Shown in pieces: positions 50,486 to 60,400 of a stretch of 64,000 nt of DNA. Origin of the DNA: Limimaricola pyoseonensis (GTDB lineage: Bacteria > Pseudomonadota > Alphaproteobacteria > Rhodobacterales > Rhodobacteraceae); assembly GCF_900102015.1 (NCBI RefSeq), contig NZ_FNAT01000006.1, positions 172,116 to 236,115 on the forward strand. Reading direction: 5' to 3'. Under the pieces are notes generated by a model, which was given only the letters and a program-made list of their open reading frames with translations, was not told where the DNA came from and did no database searches. The first letter of the stretch is position 1. Every line of letters begins with the position of its first letter. The translations under genes and the position numbers were made by a program.

Positions 50486-50491
50486 TTGACA
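50486..50491 (+). promoter_or_regulatory. TTGACA -35-like box before the DctPQM operon
   Basis: A consensus TTGACA lies 102 bases before the dctP-type ATG. No good -10 element is seen; the two operator-like palindromes follow at 50517-50542, where they would overlap the -10/+1 region. Confidence 0.35.
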
Positions 50492-50516
50492 GGCGGCACG
50501 GCATCGGAGATCTATT

Positions 50517-50542
50517 TGGAACGTTCTAAATGGAACGTTCCA
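50517..50542. promoter_or_regulatory. two tandem LacI-like operators
   Basis: TGGAACGTTCTA (50517-50528, one mismatch) and TGGAACGTTCCA (50531-50542, perfect) are 14 bp apart centre to centre and both have the central CG of LacI-family sites. They lie just downstream of a TTGACA box and before the TRAP operon. Confidence 0.65.
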
Positions 50543-50587
50543 AAAGCGGGCGGACCCGCTTACGAGCACGCATCTGGGAGGAATGAC

Positions 50588-51559
50588 ATGCGCGCCCTAC
50601 CGACCATTCTCGCTTCCGCACTGGCCCTCACCGGGGCCGCCGGCGCCGCGCAGGCGCTGGAGCTTCGCTTCGGCCATATCGGCACCGAGGACACCGCCTA
50701 CCATCTCGGCGCGGAGCGCTTCGCGGAGCGGCTGAGCGCGCTGACCGACGGCGAGATCACGGTCGAGATCTTCGCCAATGCCGCGCTCGGCGGCGAGGGC
50801 GACATGTTCGAGCAGCAGATGGCCGGGGCGCTCGACCTGCTGGTACTGGCGCCGCAGAACATCACCGATTTCGCGCCGACGGCGAACGTCTTCTCGATCC
50901 CCTTCCTCTACCGCGACACCGCGCATTGGGAGGCGGTCCTGACCGGCGAGGCCGGCGCCGAGATCGGCGAGGCGATCCATGCCGAGACCGGCGTGAAGGT
51001 GCTGGGCTATTTCGGCGGCGGCCAGCGCCACGTGGTCAGCACCGAGCCGGTCGAGACGCTGGCCGCGCTCGACGGGCTGAAGCTGCGCACCAACCCGACC
51101 AAGCCGCTGCTCGCGGCCTGGTCCTCGCTCGGCGTGCAGCCGGCGGTCTACAACTACCAGGAAATCTACACCGGGCTGCAGCTCGGCGCGATCGACGGGC
51201 TTCTGAACGAGCCGGAATGGATCCTGCGGATGCGCTTCCACGAGGTCGCGCCGCATATCGGCCTAAGCGGCCATGACATCACCGTTCGGCCGCTGACCAT
51301 GTCGGGCGCGACCTGGGACGCGCTCGACCCGGCGCAGCAGGAGGCGGTCGCGACCGCCGCCGCCGAGGCCTCGGCCTATGCGCGCGAACTGCAGCTCGGG
51401 CTCGACGCCGAGAGCCTCGAGACGCTGAAGACCGAAGGCGCCATGACCTACGATCTCGACAAGGCCGAGATGATCGGCACGGTCGAGCCGGCGGTGGCGC
51501 CGGTGGTCGAGGAGATGGGGCTCTCGGGTCTCGTCGCGCGCATCAAGTCCGTGCAGTGA
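50588..51559 (+). CDS. dctP: TRAP transporter solute-binding protein, DctP type
   Basis: This 323-residue protein has a signal peptide (about 22 residues, ending AQA) followed by LELRFGHIGTEDTAYHLGAERFAERL and the mid-protein pattern LDGLKLRTNPTKPLLAAWSSLG. The conserved arginine for the ligand carboxylate lies in KLRTNP. GGGAGGA precedes the ATG at 50588; the frame upstream of it is promoter DNA. It works with the DctQ and DctM proteins encoded next. The ligand is an organic acid of unknown type. Confidence 0.92.
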   Translation: MRALPTILASALALTGAAGAAQALELRFGHIGTEDTAYHLGAERFAERLSALTDGEITVEIFANAALGGEGDMFEQQMAGALDLLVLAPQNITDFAPTANVFSIPFLYRDTAHWEAVLTGEAGAEIGEAIHAETGVKVLGYFGGGQRHVVSTEPVETLAALDGLKLRTNPTKPLLAAWSSLGVQPAVYNYQEIYTGLQLGAIDGLLNEPEWILRMRFHEVAPHIGLSGHDITVRPLTMSGATWDALDPAQQEAVATAAAEASAYARELQLGLDAESLETLKTEGAMTYDLDKAEMIGTVEPAVAPVVEEMGLSGLVARIKSVQ

Positions 51560-51566
51560 CGGCCGC

Positions 51567-51592
51567 GCCGGCCCGGCGCGCGCCGGGCCGGC
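51567..51592 (+). terminator. 26-bp perfect palindrome between dctP- and dctQ-type genes
   Basis: Bases 51567-51579 are the exact reverse complement of 51580-51592, beginning 7 bases after the dctP stop. It parallels the hairpins at the other binding-protein/permease junctions. Confidence 0.5.
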
Positions 51593-51612
51593 CCCGGTCG
51601 GGAGCCCCCGCC

Positions 51613-52149
51613 ATGAGATCCATCCTCGCCGCCCTCGGGGCCTGCAACGCGGCGCTTCGGCGCGCGCTGTCGGGCCTGTGCTTCGGGCTGATCGTCTTCT
51701 TCTTTCTCGCCATCCTCTACCAGATCCTCGCCCGCAACCTGGCCATGCTGCCGCAGGCCTACTGGACCGAGGAGCTGTCGCGCTTCTCCTTCCAGTGGCT
51801 GGTGCTGGCCGGCGCCGCGCTCGGCGTCGCGGCCGACGACCACTTCGTGCTCGAGATCGTCGGGCCGGAGCGGCGGCTGGGCCGGGCGCTGCTGGTGCTG
51901 CGCGACCTCGCGCTGGCCGCGATCGGGCTGCTCTTCGTCGTATACGGCTGGGAGTTCGGCCTCTCCGGTCTGCGCCGCACCGCCATGGTCACCGGCCTGC
52001 CGATGATCTGGATCTACATGGGCTTCGCGGTGCTGGGCGGGCTGATGCTGCTGTTTTTGGCCGAGCGGCTCCTGGCCATGGCTCTGCACGGGGTGCGGCC
52101 GGGCCGGGCGCGCGCCGGGGTCGCCGCGACCACGCAGGGAGACGGCTGA
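51613..52149 (+). CDS. dctQ: TRAP transporter small permease, DctQ type
   Basis: This 178-residue protein has four hydrophobic segments (GLCFGLIVFFFLAILYQI, FQWLVLAGAALGVA, LALAAIGLLFVVYGW, IWIYMGFAVLGGLMLLFLA) and the family motif YWTEELSRFSFQWLV. The ATG at 51613 is preferred because an earlier start at 51556 falls inside the hairpin region. The stop overlaps the DctM ATG by one base. Confidence 0.9.
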   Translation: MRSILAALGACNAALRRALSGLCFGLIVFFFLAILYQILARNLAMLPQAYWTEELSRFSFQWLVLAGAALGVAADDHFVLEIVGPERRLGRALLVLRDLALAAIGLLFVVYGWEFGLSGLRRTAMVTGLPMIWIYMGFAVLGGLMLLFLAERLLAMALHGVRPGRARAGVAATTQGDG

Positions 52150-53459
52150 TGCTGCCACTCGATCTTGCCGCCGGTGTCCTGCCGGGGCTTCTCTTCGCCG
52201 CGCTCGGGCTCCTGATCGCCTTCGGCATCCCGATCGCCTTCGCGCTGATCGCCGCGAGCGCGCTGGTGGTCTGGCTCGATCCGCGGCTGGTGCCGTGGAT
52301 CCTGATGCAGCGCATGTATTACGGCATGGACAGCTTCGTGCTGCTGGCGGTGCCGCTGTTCCTGCTGGCCGGCAACGTGATCAACGCCGCGCGGGTCACC
52401 GACCGGCTGATCGCCTTCGCGCTGGCGCTGCTGGGCCGGTTCCGCGGCGCGCTGGCGCAGGTCAACATCTTCGTCTCGGTGCTGTTCGGCGGCGTCTCGG
52501 GCTCCTCCACCGCCGACGCGGCGGGGGTGGGCACGGTGCTGATCCCGGCGATGAAGCGCGAAGGCTACCCGGCCAGCCTGTCGGTCGCGGTGACCGCGAC
52601 CTCATCGGTGATCGGCAACGTCATCCCGCCCTCGATCACCATGATCGTCTGGGGTGCGATCACCAACACCTCGATCGGCGGGCTGTTCTTCGCCGGGATC
52701 GTGCCGGGCCTGCTGATCGGGCTGGCGCTGATGGCGGTGAGCGCGCTGTTGTCGCGCCGCCACGAGGTGCCGGTGCGGGAACCGGCCGGCGCCGCCGAGA
52801 TCCTCTCGACCAGCCGCGACGGGCTCCTGGCGCTGAGCATTCCGCTGGCCGTTGTGGGGGGCATCCGCTTCGGGTGGTTCTCGCCGACCGAGGCGGCGGT
52901 GATCGCGGTTCTGGTGGCCTTGGTGCTGGGCTTCGCGGTCTACCGCACGCTCGACCTGCGCGGCGTGGCGCGCGCCACTTCCGACACGGCGCGGCTCTCG
53001 GCGCTGTCGCTGTTCTCGCTGGTGGGGGCCTCGGTGTTCGGCTACCTGATCTCCTTCTACAAGCTGCCGCCGCTGCTGATGGGGCTGGTCTCGGTCAGCG
53101 ACCCGACGCTGGTGCTGCTGTTCGCGGCGGCGGTGATCCTGCTGGTCGGCACCTTCATGGACGCGCTGCCCGCCACCGCGATCCTCGCGCCGCTGCTGCT
53201 GCCGATGGCGCTGGAGGCCGGGGTCCACCCGGTGCATTTCGGGATCGTCGGGGTGATGGCGCTGGCCTTCGGCCTGGTGACGCCGCCCTACGGGCTGTGC
53301 CTGCTGATCGCGGCGCGGATCGGCGGCATCCCCATGCTTTCGGCGATGGGGGCGACGACGCTTTACCTGCTGGCGATGCTCGGGGTGCTGCTGGCCTGCA
53401 TCCTGTTTCCCGAGCTGGTGCTGGCCTTCCCGCGCTGGGTCGCGCCGGACCTGATGTGA
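52149..53459 (+). CDS. dctM: TRAP transporter large permease, DctM type
   Basis: This 436-residue membrane protein begins with hydrophobic helices. It has the DctM motifs FVSVLFGGVSGSSTADAAGVGTVLIPAMKREGY (residues about 108-140), SVIGNVIPPSITMIVWG and GLVTPPYGLCLLIAARI. It moves the solute with a sodium or proton gradient together with DctQ. The ATG at 52149 overlaps the DctQ stop (TGATG). A hairpin follows the stop at 53459. Confidence 0.93.
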   Translation: MLPLDLAAGVLPGLLFAALGLLIAFGIPIAFALIAASALVVWLDPRLVPWILMQRMYYGMDSFVLLAVPLFLLAGNVINAARVTDRLIAFALALLGRFRGALAQVNIFVSVLFGGVSGSSTADAAGVGTVLIPAMKREGYPASLSVAVTATSSVIGNVIPPSITMIVWGAITNTSIGGLFFAGIVPGLLIGLALMAVSALLSRRHEVPVREPAGAAEILSTSRDGLLALSIPLAVVGGIRFGWFSPTEAAVIAVLVALVLGFAVYRTLDLRGVARATSDTARLSALSLFSLVGASVFGYLISFYKLPPLLMGLVSVSDPTLVLLFAAAVILLVGTFMDALPATAILAPLLLPMALEAGVHPVHFGIVGVMALAFGLVTPPYGLCLLIAARIGGIPMLSAMGATTLYLLAMLGVLLACILFPELVLAFPRWVAPDLM

Positions 53460-53464
53460 GGGCG

Positions 53465-53491
53465 GCCGGTCGGCCGCTTCGGCTGACCGGC
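53465..53491 (+). terminator. hairpin after the DctPQM operon
   Basis: GCCGGTC (53465-53471) pairs with GACCGGC (53485-53491), and the loop can form a smaller GCC/GGC stem. It begins 6 bases after the stop. No T-run follows. Confidence 0.45.
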
Positions 53492-53743
53492 TACTCTGGG
53501 TTGCAAGGCCCGTCGGCGGCGGGCGGCCGCCCGCCGCGCAGGTCGGCCCGCCTTCCCGCGAGGGTGCGGTCGGGCAGGGGCGGGGTGACGGCGTGCGCCT
53601 GCCGGGCGCAAAGGTCCCGCCCTCCCGGAAAAGCCATTCAGCGCAGCGGCAAACCGTTCAGGTGGCGGCAAAACGCGGTCATTCGTCAGCGGCCGTGAAA
53701 TCCATTGGGTTTCATCGCATTTCCGCAATTCGGCCGGAGAAAG

Positions 53744-53756
53744 GTAAATAATTTAC
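53744..53756. promoter_or_regulatory. AT-rich palindrome GTAAATAATTTAC
   Basis: Perfect 6-bp arms around a central A, in the AT-richest part of the gap. Its form suits a repressor or activator site. The binding protein is unknown. Confidence 0.4.
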
Positions 53757-53857
53757 TTACACCCTTTGTTTTATTGACCCCATTTGCACTTCTGGGCAGT
53801 TTTGGTGAATGGCCGATCAACCCTACGGGGCGACGGCCTCCGGCTCAGGAGAGGCGG

Positions 53858-53898
53858 CACGACCCGGCGGGGAGGCTCCAAGGGGTCGTGAGATTTTT
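53858..53898 (+). terminator. stem-loop with T-run in the leader region
   Basis: Arms CACGACCC (53858-53865) and GGGTCGTG (53883-53890) with a 17-base loop are followed by AGA and five T. This is the most terminator-like element in the window and could end a short leader RNA or read-through from the TRAP operon. Confidence 0.45.
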
Positions 53899-54400
53899 CG
53901 GGTGGAGTTTGACAATGTTGAGACCGCCTCTGGTGCCATCGGCACGGCTCGGTAGACCGAGAGGGACAGTTCATGAGTGGCTCGAAAATGACAGGGTGAG
54001 AACGGGTATCCGCGCAAGCGCCCCTCCTGGTCGAAGCCGGCTCCCGTCCCTGTCGAACCTTCTGAATATCCCAGACATGATGATGGGTTACGCAGCATCC
54101 CTCGGTCCGGCGGCGCGGTTGCGCCCGCCGGGCCGTCCGGCAACGCAGCCTGCGACCGGCGCGATCCGCGTCGGCGGCGAGGTGTCTCTCAGGCGCGTGT
54201 ACACAGGGGCCTAGCTTCGGAAGGCCTCTCGCGCGGAGAGCAAGTGAAGATCGGCCCGGCCCGGCACGCCCATCGTGCGAAAATGGCCGGTCATCTCTGA
54301 AAAGCAGCGTTCCGTCCCGTCGGCCCCAGCCGGGCTGCCGAGGGAATTCCGCTTGTGGATTTAATTGACGCGAGGCCGCCCGGTTTCGCGAACAGGGAGG

Positions 54401-54416
54401 TTCGTCCTAGGACGAA
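54401..54416. promoter_or_regulatory. 16-bp perfect palindrome directly before the giant gene
   Basis: TTCGTCCTAGGACGAA lies 11 bases before the ATG at 54428 and right after a GGGAGG (54395-54400). That ribosome-like site is too far from the ATG in linear form. Folding of the palindrome in RNA could bring the two closer; alternatively it is an operator. Confidence 0.5.
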
Positions 54417-54427
54417 TTCGATGGCGC

Positions 54428-57400
54428 ATGGCTGTAACGAATGATTTCACCGCGAGCGAACTGGACCTCAACGGCAAGACCAATATCGGCAGCCCGACCG
54501 CATTGGTCTGGGGGCCGGACGGCCGGCTCTACGTCACCGAGCAGGACGGCGACATCAAGGTCCTGACGGTCGCGTTCGGCGACAAGGATCCCAACGACGC
54601 CGACCCCACCGCCAGCTTCCACGTGACCGATGCCGAGGACGTGGACCTGGTCAAGACGATCCCCAATTTCAACGATGACGGGACTTCGCTCGGCTCGAGC
54701 AAGCGGCAGGTCACCGGCATCGACGTCACCCAGCAGTACGATGCCAATGGCGACCCGGTGATGCTGGCCAGCGGCAAGCCGGCCGTGGTGATGTACGTCA
54801 CCTCCTCCGACAGCCGGATCGGCGCGGGCGGCGGCGGCAACGACGCCGGCCTCGACACCAATTCGGGCATGATCACGAAGCTGGTCCAGCAGCCCGACGG
54901 AAGCTGGGAGGCCATCGACCTGGTCCGCGGCCTGGCGCGCTCCGAGGAGAACCACGCGACGAACGGCCTCGAGGTGATCCAGGAGGTGGTGGACGGCAAG
55001 CTGGTCTCCGAGCGGCTGATCGTCGCCAATGGCGGCAACGCCAACACCGGCGCCCCGTCCAACAACTTCGCCGGGCAGCAGGAGCAGCCCTACTCGGCGG
55101 CGATCCTCGAGGTCGACCTGACCGAGCTGGCCGGCATGCCCGTCAACACGGATGCGGCCTCGGGCCGCAAATACGTCTACGACATGCCGACGCTGAACGA
55201 CCCCATCCGGGCCGGCGAGACCGACGCCGCCGATCCGTTCGGCGGCAATGACGGTCTCAACAGCGCCAAGCTGATCGCCGACGGCCCGGTCCAGATCTAT
55301 TCCGCCGGCTATCGCAACGCCTACGACGTCGAAGTCACGGAGGACGGCCGGGTCTGGACCTACGACAACGGCGCCAACAACAACTGGGGCGGCCGCCCCG
55401 CCGGCGAGGACCAGGACGGCGACACCAACTCCACCGAGGCCGAGACCGGCACGCCGCCGGGCTACATCGCCACCAACCTCTACGTCGAGGACAACAACGA
55501 GATCTTCGGCAATTTCGACCCGCAGAACTGGGACCAGCTCCATGAAGTGACCCGCTCCGACGACCTCAACGGGCGGAGTCTGTCCGCCGGGGAGGGCGGC
55601 GCGTCGCTCTACACCTGGGACCACCCCGACCACGGCGCCTTGCAGCTGGTCTATGGCGGCCATCCGAACCCGACGCGGGCCGAGGGCGCGCGGGCCGGCA
55701 TCCTCTACACGCCGCAATCCGGCGTCGGCAACGCGAAGCTGATGGTGTCGAACGTCGACAAGAACGGCACGAGCGACTTCCTCGAGGTCGTCGACTGGCT
55801 CAGCGCGATCGGCTACTCGGACGCCTTCATCAACGCCACCGTCGTCGCCGTCGATCCCGGCGTCCGCTACGCCGACAGCTTCGCCGCGGGCTTCGGCGGG
55901 GCCGGCGCGACCGGCCGCCCGACCAGCCCGGGCGTCTACTCGCTGCAGGAGGATCCGAACGGCCCCATCGGCCTGCCCGCCGATGTCGAGGAGATCGTGC
56001 ACGCGGTGAACGCGATCGAGGGCGACTACCGCGAGGCCGGCTATACCGACGGGTCGGTCGACACCGGCAAGGGCTCGGTCAACGGGCTCGCCGAGTACAC
56101 CTCCGACATCTTCGAGGGCACCGGCGTCAGCATGAAGGGCGCGCTCTTCGCCGCGTCGTTGAACCAGGGGCAGTACTACGTCATCGGGCGCGACGGCGAC
56201 GGCGTGGTGCAGACCACCACCACCTCCGGCCGCACCATCGCCGCCGACCGCGTGTTCGTCCCGTCCGGCGGCGCGCCGCTGGGGCTGGCCTCGATCGGCG
56301 ACGACCTCGTGCCGCATGGCGGCAACGAGGCCTTCCGCGGCTCGGTCTGGGGCGCGATCTACAAGCAGAACGGCCCCGTCATCGAGGTTCTGCAGCCGGG
56401 CAACCCGGAGAGCAACGCGCTGCTTCCGGTCTATGCCGGCCAGGAGCCGAGCGACCCCACCGACCATGATCTCGACGGGGTCGACCACCTGAACGATCCG
56501 TTCGAGTTCGATGCCGACAACGGCATCGCGCTGGCCGCCGGCGAGCGGATGGAGATCAACTTCAGCCAGGTCGATCTCGCGGCGACGCCGGAGTTCTCCG
56601 GCACCATCGGCGACACCGGCCTGATGGGCGCGGCGCTCGACGGCGTCACCCCGAACCGCGACGCGAAGAGCGCCGCCGACGGCTTCGGCCCGGCCGACCA
56701 GGAGGACGGCCTGTTCGACAATGCCGGGAACATCATCCCGGGCGGCAACGCGCCGATCCTGCAGATCAAGGAGGTGGCCGCCGGCAGCGCCCTGAACGGC
56801 GCCAACACGCTGCGCGACGGCCTGCACACCGGCGTCAGGATCGACGAGGACGTGAAGCGCCTCGTGGCCGAGGTCGAGGTGTTCAACTGGGCGGTCGACC
56901 AGTTCGACGGCCAGGGCCGCGTGACCGGCCTGACCTTCGGCGACGGCACCCAGTCCAACTTCGTCCGGTTCGTCTTCGGCGACGTGGGCGCCGAGGGCGG
57001 CACGCTCGGGCTCGAGGTCGGGATCGAGACGGATGACAGCTACGCCGTGCTGGCTACGGTCGACGACCAGGCCTTCATCGACGCGCTGCTGGTGGGCGAC
57101 GGCACGCTGAACCAGAAGAAGGTGACGCTGCAGCTCGAGATCGCCGATATCGGCGGCGCCTACGACATCCTCGCGCGCTACAAGGTGGACGGCCAGCCGG
57201 GCTTCACCGAGGTGCCGCTGAACGCCTCGCTGCCCGAGGGCGTGCTGCAGCAGGTCCTCGACGGCACCCACACGATCAGCGACGGCACCGGCCCGACGCT
57301 CACCTCGGGCGCCGCGATCGGCATCGTCGCCGAGAAGGGCAGCGCCACCAGCTTCACGGCCGTCGACATCGACGCCATTCGCGTCGAGGCCTTCGGCAAC

Positions 57401-60400
57401 GAGATCGCCGCCGGCAGCGCCGGCGAGGTGCAGGGCGCCGTCGGCACCGACGGCACGGACACCGTGATCTACGACGGCACCGACACCCAGCTCGGGGCGC
57501 TGCCGGCCGACATCGAGAACTTCGACGGTTCCGGCTCTGATGCGGACTTCACGCTCACGGCGAACGCGGCGTCGAACAGGATCAAGGTCGGCTCCGGCAG
57601 CAACACCATCACCACCGGGGAGGGCAACGACGTCGTCAGCGGCTCGCTCGACGATCTGGACGGCGACACGGTCACCGATTTCTCGCGCGACGACGCCATC
57701 CTGATCGAGGGCTTCTCCTCCGCCGACATCGACAGCGTGTCCTATGCCGAGGGCTCGGCGATCCTCACGATCAACGACAGGACCTTCACGCTCGACGGCG
57801 AGGACTTCTCGGGCGAGAACTTCGACGCCACCGATGGCGCCGCCTACTTCGACTTCACCGATACGGCCGACGGGCTGCGCATCACTTCGCGCGCGCCGCT
57901 GAGCCCGGTCGTCGCGGTCGATGCCGGCGGCTTCGGCAACAAGGTCGGGACGCTGCGCGACACCGTGCTGACCTTCCAGGGCGACGAGGGCGGCGCCGTG
58001 GACGGCAACGGCTTCACCACGCCGGGCTCGACGAAGGCCTACACCAACGCGGCGGCGCAGGGCCATGACTTCCCGGACACCGATCTCGACGCGATCCTGG
58101 CCACCGAGCGCTCGAATGCCGGCGCCTTCAGCTACGAGATCGCGGTGCCGGACGGCACCTATCTCGTGGACCTAATCTTCGCCGAGATCTATTTCGGATT
58201 TCCCGGCAGCAATGGGCCGGCCAACGGCGACGGGCAGCGCATCTTCGATGTCGAGATCGAGGGGACCGAGGTCATCACCAACCTCGACATCCATGCCGAG
58301 GCGGGCGGCGGCGGCAAGCAGATCGTCAAGAGCTTCGAGGTCGAGGTCACCGACGGCGTCCTGAACATCGACATGCCGGCGATCGGCGCCGGCGACGGCG
58401 ACGTCAACCAGAACAAGCTCTCCGGCCTCGTGGTCTGGAGCGTCGGCGGCAGCTTCGTGCCGGTCGACGCGACCGCCCCGGTGATCGATTCCATCAGCCT
58501 CGAGAACCCGCAGAGCGTCACCGACGGGACGCGCACCGCGACCGTGGTGGTGACCGACGAGACCGGGTTCGAGGCGGCCGATTTCACCGGGCTGACCGGC
58601 GCCGTGCTGCAGTTCTCGGGCTACCAGCCCGCTTCGGTGGCCGACCCGGTCGTGACGCTGTCGAACGACGGCAAGACCGCGACGCTCGCATTCGAGGTCA
58701 CGCCGCAGAACGACAGCTGGACCAACGGCACGACCGGCACGATCAGCCTCCTGGCCGGCGCCTTCAACGACGCGGCCGGCAACGGCACGCCCGCGGCGTC
58801 GGGCGGCTTCGTGGTCCAGTCGAACCTCGACGCGCTCGATCGGGGTCTCGTGGTGCGCGCGATCAACATTGGCACGGCGGACCAGACGCCCGGCGATCTC
58901 GACCCCGACTCGATCAGCGGCGTCGACGACGATGACCGCTACGGCGGCGCGCTGACCGACACGATCATCAAGGATGCCTTCGGCAACTTCGTGACCTTCG
59001 AGGCCGACAGCGACGCCTATCACAGCTCGCCCAAGCCGTCGCAGAACGCCAATGTCGACGGCCAGAGCGGCAGCAGCGGGTCGAATGCCGGCGGGATCGA
59101 TCTCGACGGGTCGGCCTACCACACCTATCGCGACAGCGCCGCCGCCAGCTGGACCTCGACCTTCGGGGGCTTCGCCAACGGCACCTACGTGGTGGAGCTG
59201 CACTTCGCCGAGCTCTTCGCGACGTCGGCGCTGCAGCGCGTAGGCGACTTCACCGTCAACGGCGTGGTCTTCGGCGACGATTACGACGCCTTCACCGCGG
59301 GCGGTGGCGTCGACAGGCCCAGCTTCATCCGCAAGGCGGTGACCGTCACCGACGGCACGATCCAGGTGCTGGTGGACGATGCCAGCGCGGGCCAGCCGGG
59401 CTATTCCGCGATCGTCGTCTACGAGGCGGTCGAGCCCGGCGCCGTGCCCAGCCTCTCGGTCGAGGACGTGATCGTCGCCGAGGGCGGGACCGCGACGATC
59501 ACCGTCACCCGCACGGGCGACCTGTCCGAGACCACCAGCGTCGATCTGGCGCTGAGCCTCGACGGCACCGCCGACGCGGCCGATGTCGGGGCGCTGTCGG
59601 CCGGGTCGGTCAGCTTCGCCCCGGGCGAGGCCAGCAAGACCGTCACCCTGCCGATCGTCGACGACGCGGAGGAGGAGCCGGCCGAGACGCTTTCGGTGAT
59701 CCTGTCCAACGCCACCGGCAGCGCCGTCATCGCGAACGGCAGCGCGACCGTGACGATCGCGGCGAGCGACAGCGGCCTGCAGGCCCCGGTCGGAACCACC
59801 ATCTTCGAGCTCGACTTCGAGGGGCCGGGCGGCGAGGCGATCGCCGCCGGCGGCTTCGACGGCACGCTCGGCAACAAGCCCGTGGACGAGAGCAAGAGCG
59901 AGGTCGAGAACGGCCGGCTCGTCGTCCAGACCGACGAGGGCGACATCAATGACGGGACCACAGGCGGCAGCCTGAGCGACTTCACCAAGACCGTCGATCT
60001 CAGCGACCCGGCGCTGAACGAGATCTACCTCACCACGAGCTTCGAGAACCCCTTCACCGAGGCGCTCCTGACCTCGCAGGGCGTCACCGACGGCGTGGTG
60101 CCGAACTTCGTCCAGCAGGGCATCGTCCTGGGGACCGGCACGCAGGTCGCGGGCGAGATGGTGAAGCTGGTCTGGGGCGGCGTCGCGGGCGGCACCGGCG
60201 CGCAGATGTGGACCAAGGGCAACGTCGTCGACCAGAAGGTGACCATCGCCGCGATGCTCACCGGCGGCAACGGCCTGTTCGACGTGGCCCGGGTCGAGAT
60301 GAGCCTCGTCGTCGACAAGGCGGCGGGAACGATCGGCCAGTACGTGACGCTGTTCGACGCCGCGGGCGCGATCATCGGCGGGGTCCGCCCGGTCGCGACC

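Larger units (their letters stand above)
53492..54400. other. long non-coding stretch before the giant gene
   Basis: About 900 bases with no gene I can support; a 169-codon plus-strand frame (53705-54214) looks random. It is less GC-rich than its surroundings in the middle. It holds GTAAATAATTTAC (53744-53756), a perfect palindrome around A. It also holds a stem CACGACCC/GGGTCGTG (53858-53865 with 53883-53890) followed by five T at 53894-53898, and a TTGACA at 53909-53914. It is probably the regulatory leader of the giant surface protein. Confidence 0.5.

Noticed and set aside
53705..54214. 169-codon plus-strand frame in the non-coding gap
   Set aside because: No motif, no ribosome site, mixed composition, and it spans a terminator-like stem.
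54365..54427. Upstream TTG start for the giant protein
   Set aside because: The added residues would translate the palindrome and have no conserved or signal-like character; ATG at 54428 is the simplest start.
54407..58066. 1219-codon open frame on the minus strand
   Set aside because: Low-complexity Arg/Ala/Val/Asp/Gly-rich translation with no domain, opposite the coherent plus-strand giant protein; a typical antisense shadow in GC-rich DNA.
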